A stretch of 64,000 bases of DNA. Origin: Bradyrhizobium sp. CCBAU 53340. Lineage in GTDB: Bacteria; Pseudomonadota; Alphaproteobacteria; Rhizobiales; Xanthobacteraceae. Every line of letters starts with the position of its first letter. Within the stretch, counting starts at the first letter, position 1. The stretch is taken from assembly GCF_015291645.1 (NCBI RefSeq), contig NZ_CP030056.1, positions 186,001 to 250,000 of the forward strand. Direction: 5' to 3'. The notes under the pieces are model-generated. The model had not been told where the DNA came from and did no database searches. It was given only the letters and a program-made list of their open reading frames with translations. This document shows positions 44,106-53,155 of the stretch, piece by piece. The translations under genes were made by a program, and so were the position numbers.

Positions 44106-45170
44106 ATGGTAATGAAGAAACGTATCGCAATCGTCGGCGCCGGCGCTGTCGGCAGCTATCTCGGCGGCCATTTGGCGCGCACCGGCAACGACGTCACGCT
44201 GATCGATCCCTGGCCCGAGCACATCGAGACGATCCGCCAACGCGGGCTGCATCTGTCCGGCATGAGGGATGAGGAAACCTGCATCGTTTCGGTCCCGACG
44301 ATGCACCTCACCGAGGTGCAGAGCCTTTCGAGGCAGCGGCCGATCGATATCGCGATCATCTCCAGCAAATCCTACGATACCGAATGGTGCACGACCCTCA
44401 TCAGGCCGTATCTCTCGCCGCAGGGCTACGTCGTCTCGGCGCAGAATTCGATCAACGAGGAGATCATCGCCGGCGTCGTCGGATGGGGACGCACGGTCGG
44501 CTGCATCGTCGGCAATAATTTCGCCGTCGATCTCTATGAACCGGGCTGCGTCCGTCGCACCATGCCGCGCGACTTCGAGACCAAATCGATTCTCGTCGGT
44601 GAGGTCCATGGGCGCGTGACGCCGCGCGTGAAGGAGCTGCACGCCCTGTTTACCCCGATCGACGGCTCTGGCGTCACTACCAATCTGTGGGGCGTGCGCT
44701 GGTCGAAGCTCTGCGTCAACGGCATGCGCAACGGCGTCAGCGCCGCGACCGGCATGAGCGGAAACGAACGCGACGCCCATCCCGTGATCCGCCGCCTCGT
44801 CATCCGCCTCGGCGGCGAAGCGATCCGGACCGGCCAGTCGCTCGGCCTCGACCTCGAGCACATCACGGGCATCGAGCCGAACCTGCTACGCTCGGCATCC
44901 GAAGGCGACGCCACGGCGCTGGCCGAGGTCGAGCGGCACATGCAGAAGGGAACCGGTTCGCAGGCGCGCAGCAATTTGCAGCGTCCCTCGATGGCACAGG
45001 ATATCCAGAAGGGGCGGCGCACCGAGATCGGTGAGATCAACGGCTTCATCGTCCGCAAGGCGAAGGAGGCCGGCTGCGCAGCGCCGGCGCATGAGCGGAT
45101 CGTCGATATCGTCCGCAAGGTCGAACGCGGCGAGGTTACCCCGCGCCCGGAGCTGCTGTTCGAGATTTGA
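44106..45170 (+). CDS. Ketopantoate-reductase-family NAD(P)-dependent dehydrogenase
   Basis: The 354-residue protein has the Rossmann motif RIAIVGAGAVGSYLGGHLA followed by the second-strand Asp (VTLIDPWP). Its C-terminal half is the ApbA/PanE helical domain with VNGMRNGVSAATGMSG and STAD-like late helices (IVRKAKEAGCAAPAHERI). Its place in a catabolic run suggests a substrate other than ketopantoate. It has GAAGGA before ATG 44106; the frame is open from 44028 without support. It is followed 16 bases later by the Ldh gene. Confidence 0.85.
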   Translation: MVMKKRIAIVGAGAVGSYLGGHLARTGNDVTLIDPWPEHIETIRQRGLHLSGMRDEETCIVSVPTMHLTEVQSLSRQRPIDIAIISSKSYDTEWCTTLIRPYLSPQGYVVSAQNSINEEIIAGVVGWGRTVGCIVGNNFAVDLYEPGCVRRTMPRDFETKSILVGEVHGRVTPRVKELHALFTPIDGSGVTTNLWGVRWSKLCVNGMRNGVSAATGMSGNERDAHPVIRRLVIRLGGEAIRTGQSLGLDLEHITGIEPNLLRSASEGDATALAEVERHMQKGTGSQARSNLQRPSMAQDIQKGRRTEIGEINGFIVRKAKEAGCAAPAHERIVDIVRKVERGEVTPRPELLFEI

Positions 45171-45186
45171 GATAGAAAGCCGGGCG

Positions 45187-46206
45187 ATGGAGACGATCAA
45201 CATGCTGCTGCCGCCGCTCGAAGCGTGGGTCGCAACCATCTTCGCGCGGGCCGGACTCGGCGAAGATGACGCGAGGCTGGCAGCCCGTCGTCTGCTGCTC
45301 GCCGACATCACGGGCGTACGGACCCATGGCATCGCGCGTCTGCCCTCGTATTGGCGCCAGCTCGCGCGCCGCGGCTTGAACCCGAGGCCGGATATCAAAT
45401 GCGGCTGGCATGGCACGGTGTTGGTAATCGACGCCGATCTTGGGCTTGGACAAATCGTTGGCCCCAAGGCGTTGGCACTGGCGATGGATGCGCTTGGCCC
45501 GACCCGACCGTTCGTCCCCTTTTTGATCCGCAACGCCGGACATCTTGGCGCAGTCGGCTCGCATCTGCTCGACGTCGCCGAAAGCGGCAGGGTCGGCTTC
45601 CTGTCGCAGGTGACCCAGCCGGTGATGGCTCCCGGGGGCGCAACGCGGCCGGCAATCGGTAACAATCCCATTGCATTTGCAGCGCCGAGGCCGGACGGAC
45701 CACCGCTGCTGATCGACTTCGCGATGAGCAATGTCGCGCGCGGCAAGATCCACGTCGCCCTACGCGATGGCCTGCCGATCCCGGAAGGCTGGGCGATCGA
45801 CGCGGAGGGCCGGCCGACGACCGACCCGACCGCGGCGCTCGCCGGCTCGATCCTACCGGCCGCCGGTCACAAGGGACTCGCGCTGGCGATGATCGTGGAA
45901 GTGCTTGCGGGAGTGCTGACCGGGGCAAGGCCCCTGTTGTCGGAAGGCGGCGCCCCGGGCGGCGTCGGCGCCTTCGGCTTCGTGTTCGATCCGGCGGCGC
46001 TCATCGGCAAAGATGCTTTCGATCAGAACATGCAGGCTTGGACGCAGCGCTATCTCGCAGCGGTCGGAGGAAATGGCCGCATTCCCGGCGAGCGCGCGGC
46101 AGAACTGCGCGCGCAAGCGGACCAGGTCGGGATCGCGATCGAGCGCAATCTCTTCGAACAACTTGCCGAACTCGGTCGAGAAGGCGGAGCGGTACTTCCA
46201 GCTTAG
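45187..46206 (+). CDS. Ldh-family (malate/L-lactate/ureidoglycolate-type) dehydrogenase
   Basis: The 339-residue protein belongs to the NAD(P)-dependent Ldh/YbiC family: ADITGVRTHGIARLPSYW (conserved His), RNAGHLGAVGSHLLD, and GHKGLALAMIVEVLAGVLTG. It would interconvert a 2-hydroxy and 2-oxo acid, consistent with an acid imported by the TRAP system. The start at 45187 follows the KPR-like gene closely; the longer frame from 45031 overlaps that gene and is rejected. It is followed by a broken SDR gene. Confidence 0.88.
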   Translation: METINMLLPPLEAWVATIFARAGLGEDDARLAARRLLLADITGVRTHGIARLPSYWRQLARRGLNPRPDIKCGWHGTVLVIDADLGLGQIVGPKALALAMDALGPTRPFVPFLIRNAGHLGAVGSHLLDVAESGRVGFLSQVTQPVMAPGGATRPAIGNNPIAFAAPRPDGPPLLIDFAMSNVARGKIHVALRDGLPIPEGWAIDAEGRPTTDPTAALAGSILPAAGHKGLALAMIVEVLAGVLTGARPLLSEGGAPGGVGAFGFVFDPAALIGKDAFDQNMQAWTQRYLAAVGGNGRIPGERAAELRAQADQVGIAIERNLFEQLAELGREGGAVLPA

Positions 46207-46290
46207 TTCAATCGTTCGCAGGTGAGCTCCGAGGTGCGGTTTGTGGTGGCCGTCTCGTGCGCTGGCGGCGCCGGTGGGAGGACGCGACCG

Positions 46291-47030
46291 ATGAGGGACG
46301 TGGCGGTCGTTACGGGCGCAGGGCGTGGAATCGGTCGTGCAATCGCCGACGCGCTCGGTAAGGCCAATTTCACCGTCGCCCACGTGAGTCCCGAGGATCT
46401 GGAGCAGGAGCCAATTCCGGCTCCCGACCGGTATTATAGATACGATGTTTTCCGAGATCGGGAAACGATGCGTTGCTGGCCCGGATTGCGGGAGAGCTCG
46501 GCGAGCCACCTGCCTGGTCAACAATGCTAGCGTAAGCTCACTGCAGCACTGCAGCGCGGGGATATCCTCGACCTTGAGCCGGAAAGCTACGATCGGACGC
46601 TGGACATCAACCTTCGTGCCGGCTTTTTCCTCACACAGTGTTTTGCGAGGAGGTGCCTGGGCCTCGTCGAAAGGCGCCCGGGATCGGTGATCTTCATCGG
46701 CTCGGCGAATGCAGAGATCATCGGCGAAAACAGGGCCGACTGTTGTATCAGCAAGGCGGGCGTTGGAATGACACCCGGCCTGACGTCGTAGATGGTGATA
46801 GGCTCGGAAGCCAGTCGTGAGGCGAACAGCTTCGTCATCATTCGCACCGAGATGACAGCCGCGGCGAAGGATCGTTATGACGATTTGATCGCCACCGGCG
46901 GCATTCCAATGGCGCGCTGGGGCCTGAAGAGATCGGCCGGGCCGTGACCCTCCCTGTTCGCGGAGAGATCCCTTATGCGATCGGCATTCATATCGACGTT
47001 GGCGGTGGCCAACAGCTCTCCCGCCTTTGA
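46291..47030 (+). pseudogene. SDR-family dehydrogenase gene with several frameshifts
   Basis: GGGAGGAC precedes ATG 46291. The frame begins as a classic short-chain dehydrogenase (MRDVAVVTGAGRGIGRAIAD). The similarity then hops between frames: TCLVNNASVSSL (the NNAS motif), SYDRTLDINLRAGFFLTQC, SVIFIGSANAE, the SKAG block and the C-terminal HIDVGGGQQLSRL ending at 47030. At least three indels and one in-frame stop (46787-46789) break it. The SDR Tyr-x-x-x-Lys appears as CISKAG, so the catalytic Tyr is lost too. Confidence 0.8.
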
Positions 47031-47406
47031 ACTTGAGCTTGCAGTCTTGCGTCCGGTCGAGTTCAGAGCAGAGCGCGTCAGGCGTCAGCGATTCGCGAGG
47101 CGATATCCTCGAGCGGACGCCGGCTGAAATCCTTCGCGAGCTGGATTTTGAGCAGTCCGAGCTTCGCAGTCTTCGAGTGCTGATTTGATGGTCGGTGGTG
47201 CCAAGAAGCCTATGTCTCGCCCCAGCCGGGCGGGAGCGGCTGGTCCAACCCCGCAGGCAGCTCGGTTCCCGCGCCACCCAAGTGGGTGATGGTCTAGCGG
47301 GGTAGTTCGGCGATCTCACCGCCGCGGTCTCCCGGGCTCACTCTATGTCTGGGCGCAAGTCACATCGTTGCGCGAGTTCCTGCCGCATCGGGCCGCAACG
47401 CCTCGC
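47031..47406. other. Intergenic stretch, boundary between the two catabolic blocks
   Basis: About 375 bases with no gene I can support. It separates plus-strand high-GC catabolic genes from the lower-GC minus-strand cluster. A decayed coding remnant is possible but I cannot name one. Confidence 0.45.
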
Positions 47407-48570
47407 TCAGGGGAAGCCATGGCCGCTTGCTAGTCGGTCAATCAATCTATCTAACATCTTGTCGCAGCGGTCAATCTGGTCAATTTCGATAAACTCATCC
47501 GGCTTGTGACCCTGCTGCATCGACCCCGGTCCGCAAACGATCGTTGGAACCCCCAGTCTCTGCAAAAACAGGCCGGCTTCCGTTCCGAATGGCACCTTCA
47601 CCACGTTGGCGTCACCGGTGAGAGACTTGACAAGATGGACGACCGGGGCGTCGCAGGCGATATTGAGCCCGGGATAACTGTTGACTACATCAATATTTAT
47701 AGCGGCTTCGGACGCGATGGTCCTTGCGCCATTGGCGATTTCACTCGCTCTAGTTCGCAGCCTACTCAATATCTCCTCAGGTATCTCCGCTGCGACATTC
47801 CTGATCTCGAACTCTAACTCGCATCGGCTCGGCACAATATTGAGCATTCCCCCCGATTTAATCGTGCCGACGTGAAGCGTTGTATACGGAATTTCGTAGC
47901 TCGCATCCCGCGCGCCCTCGTCGCACAACTTAGCTTGCTCTCTGCGGATGGCTTCGACAAATTCGCAACCCAAATGGATCGCGTTTATCCCGGTAGGCGC
48001 CAATGCGGAATGGCATTCCCGGCCAACGCAAGTAACGCGAGCCGCAACCTTGCCTTTGTGTCCGATTGCAACGTTCATATTTGTTGGCTCACCAACGATA
48101 CAGAAAGATTGCCGTTGCAGCTCATTCACCATCGAGTCAAGCAGACCTCGCACTCCTACACAGCCAATCTCTTCATCATATGATAGTGCCAGGTAGAGAG
48201 GCGCATTTAAGCGTGTCTTCGACGCCTTAAGCGCGGCGGAAATGGCACAGCCCACAAAGCCTTTCATGTCTGCAGTTCCACGACCATACAGCTTACCGTC
48301 TTGTCGTGTGGCGCTAAATGGCGGTTTGGTCCAGCTCTGATCATCGGCCGTAACGACGTCCGTATGACCTGAGAGAATTGCGCCTGGCCGATCATCGGGT
48401 CCGATCGTAGCCAGCAAACTCGCTTTTCGCCCGTCCTGCGAATAGACAAGACGGCAGGTCACGCCGTTTTCGCGAAGCAGCTGAACGACAAAGTCAATCA
48501 AATTGAGGTTTGATTCCTGGCTGACGGTCGGAAACGCAACCAACCTCTGAATAATGGCGATGCTGTCCAT
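47407..48570 (-). CDS. M20-family deacylase (acetylornithine deacetylase ArgE-like)
   Basis: The 387-residue metallopeptidase-fold amidohydrolase has metal-site motifs ILSGHTDVV, GRGTADMKG (catalytic Asp and bridging Asp) and ALSYDEEIGCVG (Glu-Glu). The C-terminal part has VPFGTEAGLFLQ and the final His in MQQGHKPDEFIE. It removes N-acyl groups from amino acids; ArgE and related deacylases look alike. In this cluster it probably releases an amino acid from an imported N-acyl compound. Confidence 0.88.
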   Translation of the reverse strand: MDSIAIIQRLVAFPTVSQESNLNLIDFVVQLLRENGVTCRLVYSQDGRKASLLATIGPDDRPGAILSGHTDVVTADDQSWTKPPFSATRQDGKLYGRGTADMKGFVGCAISAALKASKTRLNAPLYLALSYDEEIGCVGVRGLLDSMVNELQRQSFCIVGEPTNMNVAIGHKGKVAARVTCVGRECHSALAPTGINAIHLGCEFVEAIRREQAKLCDEGARDASYEIPYTTLHVGTIKSGGMLNIVPSRCELEFEIRNVAAEIPEEILSRLRTRASEIANGARTIASEAAINIDVVNSYPGLNIACDAPVVHLVKSLTGDANVVKVPFGTEAGLFLQRLGVPTIVCGPGSMQQGHKPDEFIEIDQIDRCDKMLDRLIDRLASGHGFP

Positions 48571-48874
48571 CTGTATTTTGCTCAGTTTTCCAGTTCTTCT
48601 GAGGTTCGTAGCGTTCGCTCGTCGCCAGACTACAGCGTCATCATGGTTGTCCGAGACAGCATCAGATCTCCGCTATGAAAGGTCGATACAAAATTAACCC
48701 CAATCTGCCCGACATTTGCCAATGCCCACAATTCAGGGGTCTTCTGTCAACATCCGCGGGTTTGCGTAGACTGCTGACTTGAAGCGTATAGCTCAATCTA
48801 CTCTGTGCTCTGGCACCGCGTCATGAAGACGATCAAGGGAGCGGTGCGGCCAATGGCGAGCGCTCGTCGGAGCG
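48571..48874. other. Intergenic region upstream of the deacylase gene
   Basis: About 300 bases without a gene. They hold the promoter side of the deacylase gene. I see no hairpin terminator after the DUF1028 gene and no other motif. Confidence 0.4.
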
Positions 48875-49549
48875 CTATTCGTCACCCGGGACGCCGAACG
48901 AAGGAGCCGCTCGTGGATCAAGCGCGCGCTTCACGTAGGCGTTAAGTTGGGGTTTGTAGACCTTCCAGGCAGAAACGAGCAGTTCGATCGGACACTCTTG
49001 TGTCCAGTCGCAGCGCAGGTCCACGACTGGCCAACTGACTTGGTCAACAAGCTTCATGCCGGCTGAGTGTAACGGACCGGCCTCCCCGCCGGCGGCCAAC
49101 CCGGCTCTTAGTGACGCAATCAGGCGGTCACCAAGATGCCCTGACGAACCAATGAATGCATCGACAATTGCGTGCGGTACTCCGTCATTTGCTAGGAGAT
49201 TGCCGCCGGCCGCGACATTTTCTCCGCTCGTCTGAGCCCATATGCCTAGTGAATTGGGCCCTGAATAAACAGCGGCATTTCCGTCGCGGTCAACTGCCAG
49301 TAGCTGGCGATACTCGATAAATCGACTACGTTGTTTCACTTCTTCGACGGCTTCCCACGCGGACATGCCGCTCTCCATCGCATCCAAGGCCAATGGTCCT
49401 AGCGAGGGATCAGTTACGTTCTGCGAAGCGACCGCGCCGACACCAGCTCGCGCGAATGAACACCTTGAAGCGACAGCCGGAGATGAAGACGAAATCGCTA
49501 CGCCGAACATTCCAGTCTGGTCGCACCGAGCAACTAGGGAAAACGTCAT
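48875..49549 (-). CDS. DUF1028 (Ntn-hydrolase-like) protein
   Basis: The 224-residue protein belongs to DUF1028: the N-terminus MTFSLVARCDQTGMFGVAIS, then ASRCSFARAGVGAVASQ and VYSGPNSLG. These resemble an Ntn-hydrolase with a buried N-terminal nucleophile (Thr or Ser after Met). It is often beside RidA and M20 deacylases in amino-acid or peptide catabolism. It starts right after the RidA gene stop and is co-directional. Confidence 0.85.
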   Translation of the reverse strand: MTFSLVARCDQTGMFGVAISSSSPAVASRCSFARAGVGAVASQNVTDPSLGPLALDAMESGMSAWEAVEEVKQRSRFIEYRQLLAVDRDGNAAVYSGPNSLGIWAQTSGENVAAGGNLLANDGVPHAIVDAFIGSSGHLGDRLIASLRAGLAAGGEAGPLHSAGMKLVDQVSWPVVDLRCDWTQECPIELLVSAWKVYKPQLNAYVKRALDPRAAPSFGVPGDE

Positions 49550-49553
49550 ACGC

Positions 49554-49970
49554 TCACTCGGGTATCACCGCTGTGGCGTCGATTTCAACAAGCCACTCAG
49601 GTCGCGCCAACGCTTGGACAACAAGTCCTGTGGACACGGGATGCACGCCCTTTATGTACTGACCCATCGTTCGATAAACGGCCTCCCGATGCCGCACGTC
49701 GGTAAGGTAAACGACAACCTTGACCAAATGTTCAATCTTACCGCCACTTTCTTCGATGAGTTGCTTAATATTCTGCATCACCTTATGCGTCTGCTCGACA
49801 GGATCATGGCTGTCGATGTTGACGGCGTCATTCAAGCTCTGGGGGCACTGGCCCCGTAGCCAAATAATTTTTCCGCCGCTAGTCACCACTGCCTGACATA
49901 GATCATTGTCGAGCTTCTGCTCCGGATAAGTGTGTTTCGTATTGAATTTCCGAATCCGCCTATGAGCCAC
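49554..49970 (-). CDS. RidA-family enamine/imine deaminase
   Basis: The 138-residue Rid protein has RGQCPQSLNDAVNIDSHDPV, VKVVVYLTDVRHREAVYRTM and the C-terminal EWLVEIDATAVIP. The catalytic-type Arg found in RidA (about residue 105 in the family) is replaced by a VQALARP segment, so it may belong to another Rid subclass. Rid proteins hydrolyse reactive enamines or imines formed by amino-acid oxidation. GAAGGAG six bases before GTG 49970 fixes the start; the frame open to 50066 (TTG) is not used. Confidence 0.88.
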   Translation of the reverse strand: MAHRRIRKFNTKHTYPEQKLDNDLCQAVVTSGGKIIWLRGQCPQSLNDAVNIDSHDPVEQTHKVMQNIKQLIEESGGKIEHLVKVVVYLTDVRHREAVYRTMGQYIKGVHPVSTGLVVQALARPEWLVEIDATAVIPE

Positions 49971-50034
49971 TTCTTGCTCCTTCTTACGTGTCAGCACCCG
50001 CAACCCCAACTGGTGAACTGTTTCGCCAAAAAAC

Positions 50035-51336
50035 TTAGGGGCCTCCCGTCGCTTTTCGTGGATCAACTTTCTCCGATTTTACGACGTGATGTTCCAGGTA
50101 ACGCCGCCGAGTAGAGATACGATCAGCAATATATTTAGCGTCATGCCAGACACCCCAGATAAAAGCGGACCCTCGCCTAGATTGCCAAGGCAAGCCCACA
50201 AAGTAGACGCCCGGCTCCGAGGATACCCCACGTTGGTGTTCGGGTTTTCCGGCCTCGTCGAAGGCCTTGACCTTAAGCCAGCTGTAGTCCGACGAAAAGC
50301 CCGTCGCCCAGATGATCGTATTCACGCCGGCAGTCTTTAGATTGAGCTCACGCTGCGGATTCATTAGGCAGTCCGGGTCCGGGAGTAACCTGCGCGCTTC
50401 AGGCTCCTCCGGAAGTGCAAGTCCATTCCGCCTAACGTATTCATCGGCCTCATCCAACAGAGTGAAGAGCGAGGCGTCACCCATCGCGACATTCTTCGCG
50501 AGATCACTGGCAAACGTTACGTTGCCTGCCTCGAACGCTTCAGTTGAGCCAACAAGCATCATTCCGTCTGCGGCGAGCTTCCTGAAGTCGACCGTGTATC
50601 CCCCACGGGCCCCACTGACGGAGATCGTTACGTGCTCGGTACCGCGAACTCTTGCTTCATTATCCCACTTTCCCAAGACGCCGAGCCACCAGCAGAAGTC
50701 GTAGCCGCGGTAGGAGCGCGGGGGGCGTTCGTGGGGGCCCACGGAGAGATAGACCTTCCGATCAGAGCGCAGAAGTTCGTCTGCGATCTGGCTTCCGGAA
50801 GATCCTGCGCCAACAACCAACACGGCCCCTCTAGGCAACTGCTCCGGGTTTCGGTAGTCGCTCGAGTGAATTTGGACGACTCCAATGTCCTGCGGTACTA
50901 CTTGAGGTATTGTCGGAATCTGGAATGGACCGATCGCTGCAACTACGTTATTTGCCTCCAACGTCCCTTGCGAGGTTTCCACTCGAAAGCCCAATCGTCC
51001 CTCGTTCCGTTGTACGGCCGTAACCTCCACCCCACAGCGCACCGGCGCGGCAATCTTCTTTGCGTAGGCAACGAAATAGTCCGCGATCTCCTCCTTACCC
51101 GGGAACGCATCAGGGTGCGTCTGAAATGTTAGGCCGGGGAAACGGTCATGCCACGCGGGACCATTAGCCACCAGCGAGTCCCACCGGGCTGTTCGCCATC
51201 TCTCCGCGATCCGGTGCCTTTCCAAGACGACGTGAGGAATACCAGCCGAAGTCAGATGTTCACTCATAGCCAGCCCTGCCTGACCGGCTCCGATCACGAT
51301 CGTATCTACTACTTCTAATGACATCTCTGTATCCAT
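50035..51336 (-). CDS. FAD/NAD(P)-dependent monooxygenase (flavin-containing type)
   Basis: The 433-residue protein has an FAD-binding GxGxxG (VIGAGQAGLAMSEHL) at the N-terminus, a second Rossmann motif for NADPH (LVVGAGSSGSQIADELL) and a late ATGFSSDYSW-type FAD contact. These fit CzcO/FMO-like oxygenases that hydroxylate amines or N-containing substrates. The start is ATG 51336 or ATG 51324. The next gene (RidA) would take care of the imines produced. It belongs to the minus-strand nitrogen-catabolism run. Confidence 0.85.
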   Translation of the reverse strand: MDTEMSLEVVDTIVIGAGQAGLAMSEHLTSAGIPHVVLERHRIAERWRTARWDSLVANGPAWHDRFPGLTFQTHPDAFPGKEEIADYFVAYAKKIAAPVRCGVEVTAVQRNEGRLGFRVETSQGTLEANNVVAAIGPFQIPTIPQVVPQDIGVVQIHSSDYRNPEQLPRGAVLVVGAGSSGSQIADELLRSDRKVYLSVGPHERPPRSYRGYDFCWWLGVLGKWDNEARVRGTEHVTISVSGARGGYTVDFRKLAADGMMLVGSTEAFEAGNVTFASDLAKNVAMGDASLFTLLDEADEYVRRNGLALPEEPEARRLLPDPDCLMNPQRELNLKTAGVNTIIWATGFSSDYSWLKVKAFDEAGKPEHQRGVSSEPGVYFVGLPWQSRRGSAFIWGVWHDAKYIADRISTRRRYLEHHVVKSEKVDPRKATGGP

Positions 51337-51652
51337 TTCTAATTCGATTGAGTGATCGCGTCGAACATGGAGGAAATCCGGTTCGAGAGTTTGGAGGCGA
51401 GCATGATCATGTGGGATTATGTCGGAGCGCTTAGGCCTGCATCTATGCGCCGCAGAAGCTGTTCTGAAACTGAGCGCGGAGTTGCAACATGATGGCATCA
51501 TACCGCTATGGAATTAGCGACTATCCGTGCGCTTGATACAACCGCCATCCCATTCAGGTTGTGGCCATTGCGGCTCGCCGGCGCTAATAAGGCTCGATGT
51601 GAACCATTGCGGGTTCGGGCAAATACATCACGGAATCCGACCAGGCCGTCCC
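51337..51652. other. Intergenic gap downstream of glutamate dehydrogenase
   Basis: About 315 bases with no supported gene. A promoter for the downstream FMO-like gene is expected here. I see no terminator hairpin with a T-run. Confidence 0.4.
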
Positions 51653-52912
51653 TCATGGAAATAGACCTCGCGTATTCTTGGCGCCCCGCACCCGCTCGAC
51701 GCCTATGGCCATGGCCGCCGTGCGATTGAACACCTTGTCGCGGCTCGCCCTCGCCACCATCCGATCGAACGCTCGATCGAGAATCTGGTATTCGCGTCGT
51801 ACTACTTCCTCCTCTTCCCAGAAGAGTTGTTGCAGATCCTGCACCCATTCGAAATAGCTCACCACTACCCCGCCGGAATTGCACAGAATATCCGGGATCA
51901 GGAAGATCTCATTCTGTCGCTGCGTAAGAACCAGATCGGCTTCCGGTGTCGTCGGCCCATTGGCCCCTTCAGCGACAATACGGCAACGCAGCTTCGTGGC
52001 GACAGCAGCGTCGATGACCCGCTCCATCGCGGCTGGCACAAGAACATCACAAGACAGCGTGAGGACTTCCTGCGGATCGAAGGCTAGTTCACTCGAATAC
52101 CCCGAGAGACTGCCATGTGTTGCCGCATGTACCACGAGTTCTGGAATGTTGAGGCCGGAAGCGCAGTAGAGCGCGCCGGTGTGGTCGCTGACGGCGATCA
52201 CTTTAACGCCCATATGGTGAAGCTCAAGTGCGGCGATCGAGCCGACATTTCCGAAGCCCTGCACAGCAGCCGTTGCATGGTTCAGATTGATGCCCTGTTC
52301 GTTCATCACGCGGCGCGTCAGATGCGCGACGCCCCGCCCTGTCGCCTCGCGGCGTCCCAATGTCCCTCCGGCGCTGACCGGTTTACCGGTAACGATCTCC
52401 GTCACGGTCCGGCCCTGATACATCGAATAGGTGTCCATAAACCACGCCATCACCTGCTCGTTGGTCCCCATATCGGGGGCCATGACATCAGTGTGAGGGC
52501 CAACGAAGGGGATCATCTCCTGCATGTAGCGGCGTGATAATGCCTCTAGTTCGCGCCTTGATAGATTCGATGGATCGACGCTGATGCCGCCCTTGGCGCC
52601 ACCATAGGGCAAGCCGGTTAGGGCGCACTTCCAACTCATCCAGATCGCAAGCGCAGCAACCTCGCCGAGGTCCACACTAGCCGCGAAGCGCGTGCCGCCT
52701 TTCGTAGGTCCTAGCGTGAGGTGATGCTGAACTCGATACCCTTCAAAAACCGCCGTCGTGCCGTCGTCTCGATGAATAGGACAAGATACAGTGATCGCGC
52801 GCTTTGGTATTAACAAGCGCGCCCTCGCGTCCTGCGGCACAGACAGGTGATCAGCGATCACTTCGAACTGTTGTACGGCCATGTCAAAGACAGGTCCACT
52901 GTATGTGGTCAC
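51653..52912 (-). CDS. Glu/Leu/Phe/Val-type dehydrogenase (glutamate dehydrogenase-like)
   Basis: The 419-residue protein has the amino-acid dehydrogenase site GLPYGGAKGGISVDP (catalytic Lys region), APDMGTNEQVMAWFMDTY and the Rossmann motif AAVQGFGNVGSIAAL. The Glu/Leu/Phe/Val family deaminates amino acids oxidatively. I chose GTG 52912 because TGGAG is five to six bases upstream and its start (VTTYSGPVFDMAVQQF) matches homologues; the frame runs on upstream to 52999. It links amino-acid release to 2-oxo acid formation. Confidence 0.88.
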   Translation of the reverse strand: MTTYSGPVFDMAVQQFEVIADHLSVPQDARARLLIPKRAITVSCPIHRDDGTTAVFEGYRVQHHLTLGPTKGGTRFAASVDLGEVAALAIWMSWKCALTGLPYGGAKGGISVDPSNLSRRELEALSRRYMQEMIPFVGPHTDVMAPDMGTNEQVMAWFMDTYSMYQGRTVTEIVTGKPVSAGGTLGRREATGRGVAHLTRRVMNEQGINLNHATAAVQGFGNVGSIAALELHHMGVKVIAVSDHTGALYCASGLNIPELVVHAATHGSLSGYSSELAFDPQEVLTLSCDVLVPAAMERVIDAAVATKLRCRIVAEGANGPTTPEADLVLTQRQNEIFLIPDILCNSGGVVVSYFEWVQDLQQLFWEEEEVVRREYQILDRAFDRMVARASRDKVFNRTAAMAIGVERVRGAKNTRGLFP

Positions 52913-53155
52913 GTTTGCTCCATTGTACTCGATCGAAACCGGATCGGACGGCGGATAGCTACCATTCGAAGTATTCCCGCCGCTGTAAGAGGCAAGCAAG
53001 CCCCTTCAGCGAGGTCGTTATGCTGAATTTCAACGAGATTCGATGAGCTGAGCGCTCAAGGTAGGTCGAAATGCCCTTGGACGGATGCCTTGCGGAAAAC
53101 AACGTTCCCTTGCTTTTAGACACCTGCTGTCGCTGGATAGGGAAAACAACAAGCA

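Noticed and set aside
45853..47319. 488-residue minus-strand frame
   Set aside because: Antisense to the Ldh gene and SDR pseudogene; composition is Arg/Ser-rich and no domain is seen.
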